From Gossypium raimondii (Eukaryota > Streptophyta > Magnoliopsida > Malvales > Malvaceae), in contig NC_068571.1 of the NCBI RefSeq assembly GCF_025698545.1, positions 46,595,733 through 46,659,732 of the forward strand: a DNA stretch of 64,000 bases, given 5' to 3'. The translations under genes and the position numbers were made by a program. The notes beneath the pieces were generated by a model. That model saw nothing but the letters and a program-made list of their open reading frames with translations. It did not search any database and was not told where the DNA came from. This document shows positions 51,801 to 64,000 of this stretch, piece by piece (the first letter of the stretch is position 1; each line of letters starts with the position of its first letter).

Positions 51801-54319
51801 GAGACTACTAATATATGTTGTAGTCACTGTCTGTATTGGAACCATTTATCTCAATATTGGAACCAGCTACAACTCAATTCTGGTACTGTCTTATAAGTGC
51901 TAGTAGAACAACAGCTTTTTGTTTTTTTTTTCTCTAGAAATTGTGCTTATTAATCAGCTTTATTATCTTATGTACCAGGCAAGGGGTTCATGTGCATCTT
52001 TTGTTTTCGGTTTTGTCACATTCATGTCAATTGGTGGGTTCCCTTCTTTTGTAGAGGACATGAAGGTGAGTACTCATATGATCGACGGTAAAAGTACCGT
52101 GAAGGAAGTAAGGATCGAATTGCAATTTGTCCCCTCTACTCAAAATATGAGTAAATTAGTTCATGTACAATAGATGAAACAACAAACTGGTCCTTCTATT
52201 AAAATTTCATTCATTTCTACTGTTAAAAACTGGCCCCTGTTCGTCAACAAGAGGTGCACGTGGCACACCATGTGTAACTGTTAGTTATTTCATCAGCCAC
52301 ACCTATTTTTAACACATGACATGGATAAAAAAATTAACTAAAAAGATCAATTTGCTCTTTGATTTAACGTACAGGGACTAATTTGCTAATTTTTTAGTAA
52401 AGAAGGTAAATTGCAATCTGACTTCCATGACAAAGGGGGCAATGCAATGGCCTTTGCCCCCAAAAATGGTAGATTTATCATTTAATCCCTCAATTTTAAA
52501 AAATTACATGTTAGTATAATGATAAAATTATATTTTAGTCCCCCAATAATTTATGATTCATCATTGGCCCCTGGCTTCGTCCCTGTTTTGTAGGTTTTTC
52601 AAAGGGAAAGGTTAAATGGGCACTATGGTGTTACCGCATTTGTTATTGGGAATACAATCTCAGCTATGCCATTCCTCATTGTGATCACTTTCATCTCTGG
52701 AACTATTTGTTACTTCATGGTTCGTCTTCACCCGGGTTTGGAACATTATTTGTTCTTCGTATTGTGCCTTTATGCTAGTGTTACTGTGGTTGAGAGCTTG
52801 ATGATGGCCATAGCCAGTATTGTCCCTAATTTTCTGATGGGTATTATCATAGGAGCAGGGATTCAGGTTTGTCTTACTTTCACAATTATCCCTTTTTTTA
52901 CTAACGTTTATTAGGAAGGATTACACAATAGTTGTGTTTTGTTGCAGGGAATATTCATGCTTGTTTCTGGGTACTTCAGGCTCCCCAATGATATCCCAAA
53001 ACCTGTCTGGCGTTACCCAATGTCCTACATCAGCTTCCATTTCTGGGCTCTACAGGTGAAGTACCAAATGAAATTGTTCCAGTGGAAAAATAGTACTTTT
53101 TCCCCATTAAAATTTATAAAATTATAAGTTAGCAAATGGCTAAATTGCATTTTGGCCCCTTAAAAATGATAAAATTTAATTTAATCTTTTAAAAATTATA
53201 AAGATATAAAGCTAATGCAACATAAAAATACATATATTAATTCTGCTCCCCAAAATATAAGTTTTGGCTTCGCCTTAGTTGTTAGGATTTAAGAATGGTT
53301 GATGGAACCAGCGTGAAATCAGAAATTTTTTTTTTGGGGTGCAGAATTGAGTAATTTATTCTTATGAGAGCTAAAATACAATTTCATCATTGTATTAGCT
53401 TATAAATTTATAATTTTTAAAGTGTTAAATTACATTATTATCAATTTTGGAGGAGGCAAAGTGCAATTTAACCATTTATTAATTTATAATTTTATAAATT
53501 GAAAGGAGTCAAACTAATATTTTCACTTACCATTTATTAACTTATAATTTTATCATGAGTGTTTCCCTAAAATGGGAAATATCACTTTAGACCTTTCTAA
53601 CTTTTATAAAATTATAAGCTAGTAAATGGTCAAATTGTAATTTGCCCCTAAAAATGATAAAATTTTAGTTTAATCTTTTAAAAATTATAAAGATATACCC
53701 TAACACGATGATGAAATTATATTTTAGCTCTCATAAAAATATATAACTTAATTTCACCCTTTCAAAATAATTTCTGACTTCACCCCAATTGTTAAGATTT
53801 AAATACTGGTTGATGGGACCCCAATATTTGGCCTATTGGCCGTGTTTACCCCATAGCCATAGCTCACATCGTGGGTTTGAATAATAATGTGTTCAGTGAT
53901 TTACTTCTGCCATGGTTGCTTTGTAGGGGATTGATGCAATTGGCTCATTACTAACACTGGTTTTTTTTTTTCAGGGGCAATACCAAAATGATCTAAAGGG
54001 ATTGCTATTCAAGAACCAGTCCCCAGAGCTTCCCCAGATCCCTGGTGAATACATACTGGAAAACGTGTTCCAAATCAATGTAAGACGGTCCAAGTGGATC
54101 GATCTGAGTGTTATATTCAGCATGATCATAATATATCGAATCATATTCTTCTTGATGATAAAGATCAGTGAGGATGTTACACCATGGATCAGAGGTTTGA
54201 TAGCCAGGAGAAGGATGCAACAGAAGAATGGAATACAGAACACGACGGTGGCACCTGATGGTCTCACCCAGTCACCTTCCTTGAGAACATACGTAGCTAC
54301 CACAAGGGATAAAAGATAG
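48811..54319 (+). CDS. ABCG11: ABCG11/WBC11-type half-size ABC transporter, 10 exons, 702 aa
   Basis: Coding exons 48811-49197, 49281-49570, 50955-51126, 51223-51345, 51473-51601, 51688-51882, 51979-52065, 52594-52866, 52948-53055 and 53975-54319. Frame is kept throughout. ABCG11 dimerises in the plasma membrane and exports cuticular wax and cutin precursors from epidermal cells. The nucleotide-binding domain comes first: Walker [10 protein letters not shown] (88-96), Q-loop VTQDDNL, signature SGGEK (195-199), Walker B LLFLDE (214-219), H-loop His251. The ABC2 membrane domain (about 390-620) follows, with [35 protein letters not shown] and [14 protein letters not shown] motifs. The tail [15 protein letters not shown] is characteristic of the ABCG11 group. 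Translation may start at 48811 or at 48838 (MEIES, as in Arabidopsis). Intron 3 needs a GC donor; introns 2, 7 and 9 carry MITE-type repeats. Confidence 0.97.
49780..50075. mobile_element. MITE remnant in ABCG11 intron 2
   Basis: GTAGATTACATTTTGTCTCC, AAATGGATAAATAAATC and the closing GGTCTATATGATATTTTTACC match the GTAAAAGTAC MITE family. The left terminus is missing. Confidence 0.6.
51127..51222 (+). other. GC-AG intron in ABCG11
   Basis: Exon 3 ends TACGAG and the intron starts GCAACA; the next exon starts TTCTTTGC after ATGCAG. Splicing gives SEAYE-FFARAG, the order conserved in ABCG11. No GT exists in the next 45 bases. The intron is 96 bp. Confidence 0.85.
52087..52440. mobile_element. 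MITE-family element in ABCG11 intron 7
   Basis: It starts GGTAAAAGTACCGTGAAGGA and contains TTGTCCCCTCTACT, GTGGCACACCATGTGTAACT and AATTTGCTCTTTGATTTAAC, all typical of the family. The right terminus is degraded into AAATTGCAATCTGACTTCC. Confidence 0.7.
53100..53830. repeat. Repeated blocks in ABCG11 intron 9
   Basis: Two blocks with AAAATTATAAG(T/C)TAG(C/T)AAATG, ATAAAATTT(A/T)A and AAAAATTATAAAGATATA occur about 490 bp apart (53110 and 53600). Each is followed by a GTTA(A/G)GATTTAA and TGGTTGATGG(A/G)AC block. Inverted TAAATT words lie between them. They look like parts of one old repetitive element. Confidence 0.6.
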
Positions 54320-54354
54320 ATTTTAGGTTCATGCTTAGATTTTAGGTTCATGCT
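54318..54354. repeat. Tandem duplication at the ABCG11 stop codon, ~19 bp x 2
   Basis: AGATTTTAGGTTCATGCTT is repeated, the first copy overlapping the stop codon. The second copy lies in the 3' UTR. Confidence 0.85.
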
Positions 54355-55600
54355 TCGCATGCTATCTCACATCATTAACATCTCTTCCTTAGGCTTTACT
54401 TCTTTTTTTTTTTGTTATTATCTATTCTATATATAAAATGGTGGGTTAAATTAATGTTACGAGGTAATTAATACTATTATGAGGATATATCTTTTCATTT
54501 TTTTTTATGTAATCTTTGAATAAAACAGCTAAAAAACATTATTTGAAAATCATTTACAAGAGATGGTAAAACTCAAATTTCCCAATAGATTTTGAATTCA
54601 TCTGCTCTAAGTGAAGTGAATTTTTTTTTTGAAAAGCGGACGTGGGACGTGATGCGATGGGATAATTTTTTTTGACACCTCATTTCATTATATGGAATTA
54701 CAATTTTATAATTGCATATATATATAATTATTAAAAAGGTAAAAATGTAATAATATGTTATAGAAAAATTCATATGTTTTATGTTTTGATATTTTTTTTT
54801 TATGAATTATGTTTAAATATTTACTTGCCTTGAAAAATATTGAAAATATTAAAGATAAGTTGCAAAAGTTTAATCGAAGCAAAACAAGGTGGGGTGAAGA
54901 TGGATGCATCTAACATCTATTGAGGTGATAATAGTTTTCAAGATTATACATCCATAATGGAGTGGGTGGATGGTGGAGCAGAGTGACGATTGTGAAGCAG
55001 TGACAAATTTAGTTTGCCCCGCTCTATTATCATCCTAACCAACAAATTTATATAGAAATCTTTTACTACTCCACCCATAGCCATTTGTTGAAATAATTTT
55101 ATAAATATATTTTTAATATAGAATATTTATGTTGTTTAACTTAATCAAACTAAATTTTTAAGTCTGAATCAAAATTATCAGATTTACTTTTAATTATCAA
55201 TACATATTTAAATTAAATAAATCAATAAATCCTATGAGTTTACATTTGATGCACAACAAGTCTAACTAAATGACCTCATCTTAATCTCATGGCAAAAGTG
55301 GGGACAAAGAGGCAGGCATGAGCCTTAGCCCTAAACAATATACAAGAAAGGTAAGAGGGATCATTTAAAGAATCTGAACGGTGAAGGGTTGCAAATCAAT
55401 GAGAAGAAGTTGTCTGATTTGTATGACGATTCGACTATCAAGAAGTCATAACAAAGTTGGAAGTCTAAGAGTTAAGAGTTGGATTTGGTGATTTCAGAGC
55501 ATTTTCTGAAAAAATAAAGGCCAAAATTAGATCTAGTGGCTCGAAAACTGTTTTGATGCACTGATATTAACATAATAGGTTGCTTTAATTGCCTTAACAC
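54355..55600. other. ABCG11 3' flank and intergenic DNA
   Basis: AT-rich sequence with no gene. An AATAAA word at 54520 may be the poly(A) signal of ABCG11. 54880-55560 may be retroelement leader sequence, but it has no clear ends. Confidence 0.4.
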
Positions 55601-57470
55601 TCGAATAATGATAAATCTCGAGTTTAACATCACATATACCTTCGATTTTTTTTCTTCACAACTCCATTTTGTTGTGGAGCTTTCGGTATTAAAACTCGAT
55701 GAATAATACTTATTTAATCATAGAAGGTTAGAAATTCACCGTTCTCGAACTCCTTCCCATAGTCACTTCTGATTCTGATCACCTTACCAATCAACTAATT
55801 GTTCTTATTCATGAGCTTGATGCATTAACTTCTTTAAGACTCCAATGATCTTTGACATTTCCTTAAAAAATTCATACAGACAAATACATGGGCTTTTTGT
55901 TTGCATAGGACCCATTAGATCCATATGAAGTAACTATATTGATATGTTGCAGCATTTTGTGTCACCTAATGTTGTTTTCCATTCATGCAATCTCCATAAG
56001 GATTTGTTACTACTCCATCAAGTTTAGGTAGCCTTCGTATTGCATCATATCTAACTATTCTTTCGAGACTTTTATAATCCACATGGTCGAGTTGTTGATG
56101 CCACATTTCAAGGTCTTGTTTCCACTTCATGGAATCCAATGTCCTAGCTCCTTCCATGATTTGCTTACTGGTTTGATCCGTTACCTCACATCCTTCCTTT
56201 GGGAACTTTACATGAAGTCCTTGATCACACAAATGAATGATTCTAAGCAGGATTTTTTTTAGTCCTTCAACTGGAAACATGTTCTTCAACTCAAGTAAAT
56301 CCATCAATATTTAGAATTCCCTTACCAAGAATCCTTCCTTTCTTCTCATCATCAAATGTGACTCTTTCGTAGTGATTGTTGTAAGTCTTTTAGGACTTCT
56401 TTCCCTTTAATCATATGTCTCGAACATTCACTATCAAAGAAATACGAGCAGCAATCAGATATTTTGTATTTTTTCTGCCTCTAATCTTATTTCCACCGAT
56501 ATCCCCTCGTTGTTCTTGGTTTTTATGTAACATAGTTGCAACATCTCAGATCATTAAGAAGTTTGTAGCAATTTGGTTCAACGTGACCAATCATACTAGA
56601 ATAATGGCATATTGGCTCTCTTTTCTACTTGATCTCTTTGGTCTGAGATATCTCTTTCTAAAGAGAAGTTTTAGCAACTTCTTAGTCTCTATTCTACTGG
56701 AAGCAAGAATTTTATTAAGCTTTTAGCTTCTGGCTCCTGCCTTCTTCAAGATGGCTTGAGCAACAACTACGCTTCACGATCTTCTATAAGAATATACTTT
56801 TTATTTTCATTCTTTAAGCCAAATATCTCATTTTTTTAAGGATTCATTGACTTTGGAAACGAAGTCCCATTTGCTCAGCATCACCATTGAATTCTTCTAA
56901 ATCTTACTTGGCGGAAATGTTTATAGTCTCTGATTTTACTATAAATGCAACATAGTTGCCAATGTGCTCTTCATCTTCTCCTCATCACTCCATGTTATAT
57001 TAAAAGACTTGTTTTGTTAGTGTTGCCATTGTATACAGTTCTTTTTCTCCTTGGGTTTTTTCTCTTTAACATTTAACCTTTATTATTCCTGCTAAGAATA
57101 TGTCCTACATCTTCACTCTTATTCGTCTACTGGAATTTTCTAAAGATTTTATTAAAATTCTGTGAGAAGTGAAAATTGTTTTTACAATTCTTTTGTTGAG
57201 GCAGATGTTGCAACGGAGGTTTTGATATTCAGGGCTATGCTTCAGTCAACTTTAATCTCTTTAAGGTTCATCTCAAAAGTTGGTAAGAAACCAATCAATT
57301 CATCTATTCTCAGGGTGTCAGATATATTTTGCCTTAATGACTCCAACAACAAATGGTTTTGGCAAAGACCTCCTCACCTTTCACATTAATTTGACATTTG
57401 AATGTTTCACCAACAACAAATGCTTCATTAACGATATTACATAACTTAGCATAAAAATTAGATGTCTAAA
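55600..57470 (-). pseudogene. Copia gag/protease/integrase fragment
   Basis: On the minus strand: gag pieces from about 57470 to 57150, protease-region pieces near 56430-56330 (CSRHMIKGKEVL, DDEKKGRILGKGIL), then the pre-integrase block at 56307-55966 (LCDQGLHVKFPKEGCEV, MWHQQLDHVDYKSLER) and an integrase remnant at about 55640 (the family TPQQNGVVERKNR region, shifted). Many stops and shifts. No LTR was recognised. Confidence 0.82.
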
Positions 57471-57510
57471 ATTTTCGAACCTAAGCCTCTTGCAAAAACA
57501 GATTTTGAAA

Positions 57511-57554
57511 TGTGCATGAATTCTTGAAGACCTGTGCATGAATTCTTGAAGACC
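57511..57554. repeat. Tandem duplication, 22 bp x 2
   Basis: TGTGCATGAATTCTTGAAGA plus CC is repeated directly and without differences. Confidence 0.92.
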
Positions 57555-59375
57555 TTACTCATTGAATATTGCATTCAGAAAAGCTGACATTCTTGTACAC
57601 CTACCGATTCAGGAATTGTTCCAACCTTAATCTAATGCACTTTTAAGTGAAACTACATCACAAAATCGGTTCTTCCTACACAGAACAAATTAATCTCTCT
57701 AATAAACAACTCAAAATGCTTCTGATTCTGCACTCAAACAAAGGTTCCTCAAAGAACATATTTGTGCTCATTTAATACACACCCGACAATGAGAGATAAA
57801 CATTCTTTTTATAAGCACTTAATCCAGTTATTGTGATTGTTTGGGATAAAGTAAGCCTATAAGAATTTCCAAAATACACAATATTAATTCCTTTACCATC
57901 TCGGTCAATCTCCTCAATTTACAAAAGAATACCACTCCCATTTTATCAGATTCCTATATCTAGTTTCCATTTTTACAAACAAATCACCTAACTTTGCTGC
58001 CGCTAAAAAGAGAAAACTCAAAAGGTCACAATTCAAAATTGGCAAAAATTAGAAAACTCGAAATACCCAAAATATTACATTGCAATGATGCAACATACAG
58101 TGTCGATTTTTTATTTTCAACAAACTGCACAAACATAAATTAATTAAAATAACAATTTCAGCTGCTAATGAGTTCTGAGATATGGTCCATTTCTCTACAT
58201 GCTTAAGCAATACAGTGTTTATTGTTATATATACCAAGGGAAATCAGTGGTAAAAGGTCATTTCATTTCATCATTAAGAAACTATGATAACTACTAAATA
58301 GTTCCAATGTCCAATTACCTTCCTACGGTTCCTGGTGGTTCCCAGCCTACACTGCTCAGTTCTTATGTAGTAGATCATAGAAAACCTTCAGCTTTCTACA
58401 GTCCAAGATGCATAAGGCCTGCATAGCATATATTTATTTTTACCCAAACAATTCAGTTCTTATGAAGTAGATCATAGAAAACCTTCGACTTTCCATAGTC
58501 CGAGATGCACAAGGCCTGCATTGCATATACATATATATATATACACCCGAACAATCTTTCAGTAAAACAAATACAAAAAAAAAAAAATTTAATTTGTTCT
58601 GATCACAAAAAGTTCTCATACTTGATTCACTTGAAATGTTCCATATTTGAAAGATCCAAATTCCAAAAAAAAAAAAAAAAACACACAAACCCAACTCTTA
58701 CCCAAACTAAAAATGAAACAAAAAGTTTAAGACAGAAGACCAACTCTATCCGCACAATTAACCAATTGACTTCATCTTTCCCTGTGACAATAAGAACAAA
58801 AAATTGTATCAAATATCTGCAGTTCTGCACCTTTAAAGGGATCTTCACACCTATCTCATTCATTCTTATGAGAATTTACTTCATTATATTTATAAGGGTG
58901 TTTAGCAGAGATGTCGGAAAAATAACACAAAACGGTGTAAGAATAGGATAATGTAATTTTAAACCCTTTTTTATATTTACTTGGAGAGGATAGGGTCAGA
59001 AAAATGTTTTATTTATTATTTATTTATTATGTTTGGTATAAGAAAAGGCCTCAGACTGATAAAGGGAAGGGATGCAGATACTGGAATTCAAACTCCAAAC
59101 CTGCTAAATACCACATCTTAGGAACCAATTGAATTAAGCACCAGTTTAAACATGTTTTATTTCAATCCTATGGAATAGTAATATGTACACCCATATTGAA
59201 GTTCCCAATATCTGCAAATTTGGAAGCTGCTTACACATTTAAGTTTATAACTAATCAAGCACAAGCATGTTATCAATATGACGCATAAATATGCATAAGT
59301 TTCTTTCTTCCTTTTTTTGTGTCTCATAGTTACAGCTATACTGGTTAATATCGATATTCAAAAAGTTTGTGGAGC
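57555..59375. other. VPS26C downstream flank
   Basis: Holds the tandem duplication at 58357-58556, poly(A) runs near 58577 and 58664, and AT-rich DNA. The 3' UTR of VPS26C must lie in the upper part of this stretch. No other gene was recognised. Confidence 0.45.
58357..58556. repeat. Tandem duplication, ~98 bp x 2
   Basis: The unit with CAGTTCTTATG, AGTAGATCATAGAAAACCTT, AAGGCCTGCAT and ACCC(A/G)AACAAT is present twice, the copies starting at 58357 and 58454. Copies differ by scattered substitutions. Confidence 0.88.
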
Positions 59376-62300
59376 TCACCTTGCTCGAACAAGTTCAAGT
59401 GGGAGAGTTTCCATTGCCATCTGAAATTTGAAAAGACAGATTTAGATGCAGCAAAAAGATTCACTTTGGAAAGAAACCTGGAATAATACTTACCCATAAT
59501 CTTGGAGTTAGTGGATCAGATTTTGGATGTAATCTGGATAATTCAGACTGAAAGAAGATGACTATTGCAACTTTGAATTCGATAGAGAATGGACTGCACA
59601 GAATATTTCAGAACATATACACAAATTACATAGAAAATAGTTATAAGAATGATATCAATTGTGAAAACTATTATCATGAAGAAATGTGAACACATAATTC
59701 TTGTTGCCTGCTTAAAATTATTGATAAATTAACCAATATTGCTGTAACGACTTTATTGAAATGTCTACTTTCACATTCATTTTAATTGCAAAACTGTATT
59801 TCTATGCAAACACATCAGGATCTGGTAATCTACTGTAAATTTTAACAAGTATGATTGAATTTATCAAGGTAAGATAATCTTTAAGCAGTCTCTATCAGAT
59901 TGACAATGACTATAGTGAGAATATGTATAGGTTTAAAATGACTTAATAAATATTAATATTACTAGGGCCTGGCAGCAAAAAGAAAAAGTTATTCTAGAAA
60001 GGAACTTGGATGATGAATTCCCAAGAAAGACTAATAGATGTATTACAATCAGAATAATCTCTAAGAGATTATTAGAAATTAGATTAGCTTGTTCCCAATC
60101 TTTTATATACCAAGTTCCTCTTCGTTAAAAGATTTCTACGCTCACAGCCAGATATGACCTGGGCATACACTCCTAAGCAACCTCCAAATAGAAGGAAGCT
60201 TAATTCTAGGGTGAGAACCTGGTTTATTGGTTAATAAGTTCACAAAAGTTTGTAAACTATCTTTAACGAAACATCTGAAAGCTGAAAAAGCCCTGCTCCC
60301 CAGAAAATTAGGTAGTCTACAACTGGTTGATGTTCACTCATCAAATTATATTCCACACAATGGGGAACAGGTCTGCATCAAGATATTAAAGATAGACCAC
60401 ACCAATGCAAAAGGCCTTATATCCTAATAAGGGAGGAAAATAGCCAAGAAGATGCTTTTTATTTTTTTCATCTAAATTTGTTAGTTTTGCATCATTTTTT
60501 GGTGAAAGATATTGCAGAAGTTATCAATATCTGCCACATTCCAACCTCTTAGGTTTCAGCCCCTTTACCTTGCTATGCAGTATATCCATTATTTGTAAAC
60601 AAGCAGAAAATATCCTATTAACATAGAAAGCATACTCTAAAATATGGTAATTTATCAAGTTAGCATGCCAAGAAGTTCCCTATAATTTACTTAACATTTT
60701 CATTTAGAAGTCATAGATAATGATACTCATTTGATCACTGGTTAGTTACAAAGTTTACCAGGATAAAACACAGTCACTTGCATGCATTTGCAACTTACCC
60801 GGCTAAAACAGTTGGACAAGTCAAAAGACGGGGTAATACAACATATATTGGCAAAGTCATATTGCGACAGACATCTCCATCTGCTATCTAGAAGAGAATA
60901 AGTGAAAGATGTTACATGATACATCAACTGATTTTTTTCTTTTCATCCGAGATATATCAAATGAATAAACAGTTACAGTGAGTGAGAAGAATTGCACCTG
61001 TGTAGTCTGTATCAAAGAAGTTTCAGTGATGATTTTTTCCCCAAGAAGAACTGACTCTACACGAAGTAAGTGAATGTCAATAGAACAAATGGGAAGCACA
61101 GATGCTTCCACTGTTAGTTCTCCACTGAGAGGTTCAAGCATCGAACATTGCGTGGATATTCTTCCTGTGATACGAAAGCCACCTATTGAGCCAAACATCC
61201 AGTCAGCGTGGGTTAATGAAATCACCATATAAGAATTCAAATGCAATGATGTTGAAGTTCTACATCATTTGATCTCTTACAAATGTAACTATGAAAAATA
61301 TACCGAACATTCCCTGCTTTAAATTTTGAATGATGCTAGAGCAAGAACATGGGAAATAGCAAAAACCTGATTTCAGTTCTGGAAGTATAGGATGTCTTTG
61401 AGTGTCCTGAGTAATGTAAAAGATAACCATCTCAGGAGAAATTGGTGGATTAAGAAGATCAGCTGCAAAGATGTCACAAAAGACAAAGCCCATTTAATTT
61501 ATTTCATGTTGATATAATTGAGAAGAAGACTTTAAACTGAGCCATGCCTTTATCACTTTCTACTATGAATTCCACTGTAGCAGATAATGATTTGTGCAGG
61601 TATCCTCTCATTATATCTACAGTTGCCAAATACTGTAACATGATTGATTAAAATAAATAAAGAGTCCAATAGTGACTGAACAACAAGATTAAACAGAGAG
61701 ATTTCTAGGATAAGAAAATAGTCACCTGGATGCTAATATTGGTTCCATGGAAGGTCTCATAAAACCTTTCTGAATTATCTTCTTTAGGATTCCGCAGAGT
61801 TATAGAGAAAGGTATCTGTCACAACAAACAAGCATGACTTCTAATGGACATATGTGGTACTTGCAGTTGATAAAAAATATGAGAATCAACCATCAAGGGC
61901 AGAAAACTAATTAAAAGATAGTTGCATCAACCATGTTTTGTTAAACTCTTGTTGCCAGCACACAAACCAGAATTCGGCCCTTCTAGTTTTTAGTAGAAAT
62001 GTGGTGTTTAGGCCTCTCAGCTCTCTCAAAGGTTAGAATTTATGGTAGGGGCCGTGATTCATGCTCAAGTACCACTATTACAGAGTTGTATTTTTGCATT
62101 GAACTTGTTAAACTCTCACTTAAGCATACAGTAGTTGGCGTGAGTTGTCTTCCTCTTAGTTCAAAAACTAAAAATAAATAAACATATGTAAATCCTGTAT
62201 ACGGCAATAATATACATTGCAAAGGAAAAAAAGAGTAAGAAATAAAAGGGAAAATTGAAATACAATTTGCACAAGTACACAAACATAAGGGAACTATAAA

Positions 62301-63831
62301 TTTCATATTGATGTACTACCTCTGTTGTACCTGAAACAATTTTCCCAGATGGTCTAATCTCAAGGGTCCTACTCCTGTAAAGATAAGAAGAAGAATAACT
62401 TCTAAATATATTTGCATAGGTTCAACATAAGAAGTGCTTGAGAAAATTAATATAAGTCATACACACATGATGAATTTGGAATAACCCTTGGGTTATTTTG
62501 AGAACTACCACAAGTAATAGTCTAAGTAAAAGGATTTCCATAATGCATGTAGCGAGTACACCTCCAAGCTTCGGTAAGAAAATAATGCAGAAAGAAAGTG
62601 AAAATGATACCGTTACTATCAAAGAAGTGCTTCTAATAAAGACTTCAAGCACCCTATGTTGAAGCCTAACACCTATGCAGGACAAGGTTTCCTAGGCACA
62701 GTTGGTCTAGAGCCAAAAATATGGGATTAGGAATAAAAGCTTCAAATAACATGACTAGCTCCTAAGCCATTTCAGCTGTTAAAGAGAAGTACCGCCCATT
62801 ATTTTCCAAAGCTAACCACATAAAATGTTAAAGCATCGAGAACAATACCATCATGTATACATGTGTAACTATCGAAGGTGTGAGGCCTTGAGATCGAAAT
62901 CCCAAACTTTCTAAATCATAAGAACCATCCCCTATTAATTGTTTCATTTACCAATGTTCCCAACACCAAACTAGCTACCATTTAACCGTACGTTACTTAG
63001 AAGTTGATTCCTCTCTCTTGACAATATAGACTTGATATTAAATTTCAACATCATTTGCTCAATTATTTGAAATACAAAATAAGACACTGCTATACATAAT
63101 TCAGCTTTCTTCCCATCCATCCTAAACAAATCAAATGCCAATTTTTACAACTTAAGCAAATGTCTGGGTCAGTTAGCAATTATAGTTAAGTAGGAATGAT
63201 GAGAGATAATCGAAAAAATAAATCTATCTAAAATACAAGCGTACGTAGACAAACTGAGATTAGCTAAACGCTTAAAGGGATTCAGGCACAATTCGAAATC
63301 AGATTTTAGTAAAGAAGGCTGCATATTGTTGAGGTAAACTTTCATGTTTGATTTCAATTAGCCCACCTGTGTTAGAGATGGTGATTTAATATCATAATCA
63401 TAAGTAAGCAAAATAAAAATAAACGTACAGGATGGTAATTGGTTTGACAACACCATAAAAGGACTCGATGACTCCTGCCGATCCTCCCCGAACCTTCAAA
63501 CAGGAAAGATGAGGAAAAGAAAGAAAGAATAGTCCCATAAAACTCTGGTAGCGTGATATCTGGCAACAAATAAAGTGGTTACAGAAATTGAAAAACCTGG
63601 AGGTTGACTGAGCCGTTGATGGCCATGCGAATTCCATAGTGAGAAATGGAAGATGCAGACTTCACCAAGATTTTGCCTTCAAGAGGCTCCTATAAGGCAA
63701 CATAAAATCCATCGTTAATCACTTTAGTTTTAATCCATTGCGGAAAATAGGGAAAGAAAGAGAGAAACACGCACGGAGGGGCGATAGATGCGGTTGGGTC
63801 GGGAGAGTGAGAGGTCTATTTTTGTTGACAT
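59376..63831 (-). CDS. VPS26C: VPS26C (DSCR3) Retriever subunit, 11 exons, 319 aa
   Basis: Coding exons on the minus strand: 63831-63775, 63689-63597, 63493-63429, 62374-62320, 61815-61726, 61632-61548, 61462-61367, 61182-60998, 60887-60799, 59593-59494 and 59420-59376. Frame holds at all ten junctions and the length is normal. VPS26C is an arrestin-fold protein that, with VPS35L and VPS29, forms Retriever, which recycles cargo from endosomes; the Arabidopsis gene is reported to act in root-hair growth. Visible family blocks: MSTKIDLSLSRPNRIYRP at the start, GIRMAINGSVNLQVRGGSAG, GVIESFYGVVKPI, IPFSITLRNP, FYETFHGTNISIQYLATVDI, GGFRITGRIST, TETSLIQTTQIADGDVCRN, and the tail METLPLELVRAR. Nothing is broken. 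The intron between exons 6 and 7 has a GC donor. The promoter is mostly outside the window. Confidence 0.95.
61463..61547 (-). other. GC-AG intron in VPS26C
   Basis: Exon 6 ends GATAAAG and the intron starts GCATGG; exon 7 starts CTGATCTT after TTTGCAG. Splicing gives SDKADLLNPP. Using the next GT downstream would give a stop at once. The intron is 85 bp. Confidence 0.87.
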
Positions 63832-64000
63832 CGCATCTATGGAAGCTTCAACAACTCCTGTAGAATAGATGAAGGATACCCAAAAAAAAAAAAAACAGAA
63901 ACGGTATGACAAAAAGATTGGAAAGGAGAAGCCATAAATTTGGTAACTTCTAAGCTTTTTAACGTGGGTAAATTGCCACATACTTCCCTAAACTTTGTTT
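63832..64000. other. VPS26C upstream region, cut by the window edge
   Basis: 169 bp remain upstream of the ATG. No TATA box was recognised. A poly(T) run (minus strand) lies near 63882-63893. Confidence 0.5.

Noticed and set aside
58505..58951. 148-aa ORF downstream of VPS26C
   Set aside because: Lys/Asn-rich translation of poly(A) and AT-rich sequence, overlapping opposite-strand ORFs; no family motif.

Overview
This is a 64 kb stretch of an AT-rich eudicot nuclear genome. The organism is probably cotton or another Malvaceae: the intron-rich genes are typical of plants, and a ~3 kb gypsy-type solo LTR whose minus-strand sequence begins TGTAACACCCCTAACCCG is of a type I associate with Gossypium. 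That assignment is my inference. No bacterial, organellar, tRNA or rRNA genes were seen.

Five protein-coding genes can be assembled exon by exon, with reading frame kept across every junction. (1) A spermidine-synthase-family aminopropyltransferase, minus strand, 11686-15473, 9 exons, 339 aa. (2) DSS1/SEM1, the small acidic 26S proteasome lid subunit, plus strand, 26469-27927, 2 coding exons, 75 aa, with a further intron in the 5' UTR. (3) A SWEET sugar transporter, plus strand, 32946-34183, 6 exons, 235 aa. (4) An ABCG11/WBC11-type cuticular lipid exporter, plus strand, 48811-54319, 10 exons, 702 aa. (5) VPS26C (DSCR3), the Retriever subunit, minus strand, 59376-63831, 11 exons, 319 aa. The genes are functionally unrelated; this is a normal plant gene series with no operon or cluster logic. 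Three of the 33 coding introns need GC-AG splice sites.

The space between genes is transposon debris. 0-11 kb: the 3' end of a copia element with its LTR, a hAT-type MITE with 8-bp target duplication, three decayed minus-strand copia fragments, and a 2,976-bp solo LTR with a perfect 5-bp duplication. 15.6-26 kb: AT-rich DNA with LTR remnants, CACTA-like subterminal repeats, a Tourist-like MITE, a gypsy protease scrap and a Mutator-like MITE. 28-32.7 kb: a degenerate plus-strand copia element ending in an LTR about 950 bp upstream of SWEET. 36.2-38.4 kb: a Mutator-like element with long inverted repeats. 39-41.2 kb: LTR-derived DNA with an array of short GGCTCGCACA-like motifs. 42.6-45.0 kb: a complete copia element with two 425-bp LTRs but only gag and protease between them. 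46.8-48.3 kb: a hAT MITE, a small fold-back element and a Mutator-like MITE. 55.6-57.5 kb: another decayed copia fragment.

I found no clearly new multi-gene system. The most useful leads are the three GC-AG introns, an unusual active-site motif in the aminopropyltransferase, a G-run beside that gene's TATA box, an L1-box match upstream of ABCG11, and precisely delimited MITEs and LTR elements.
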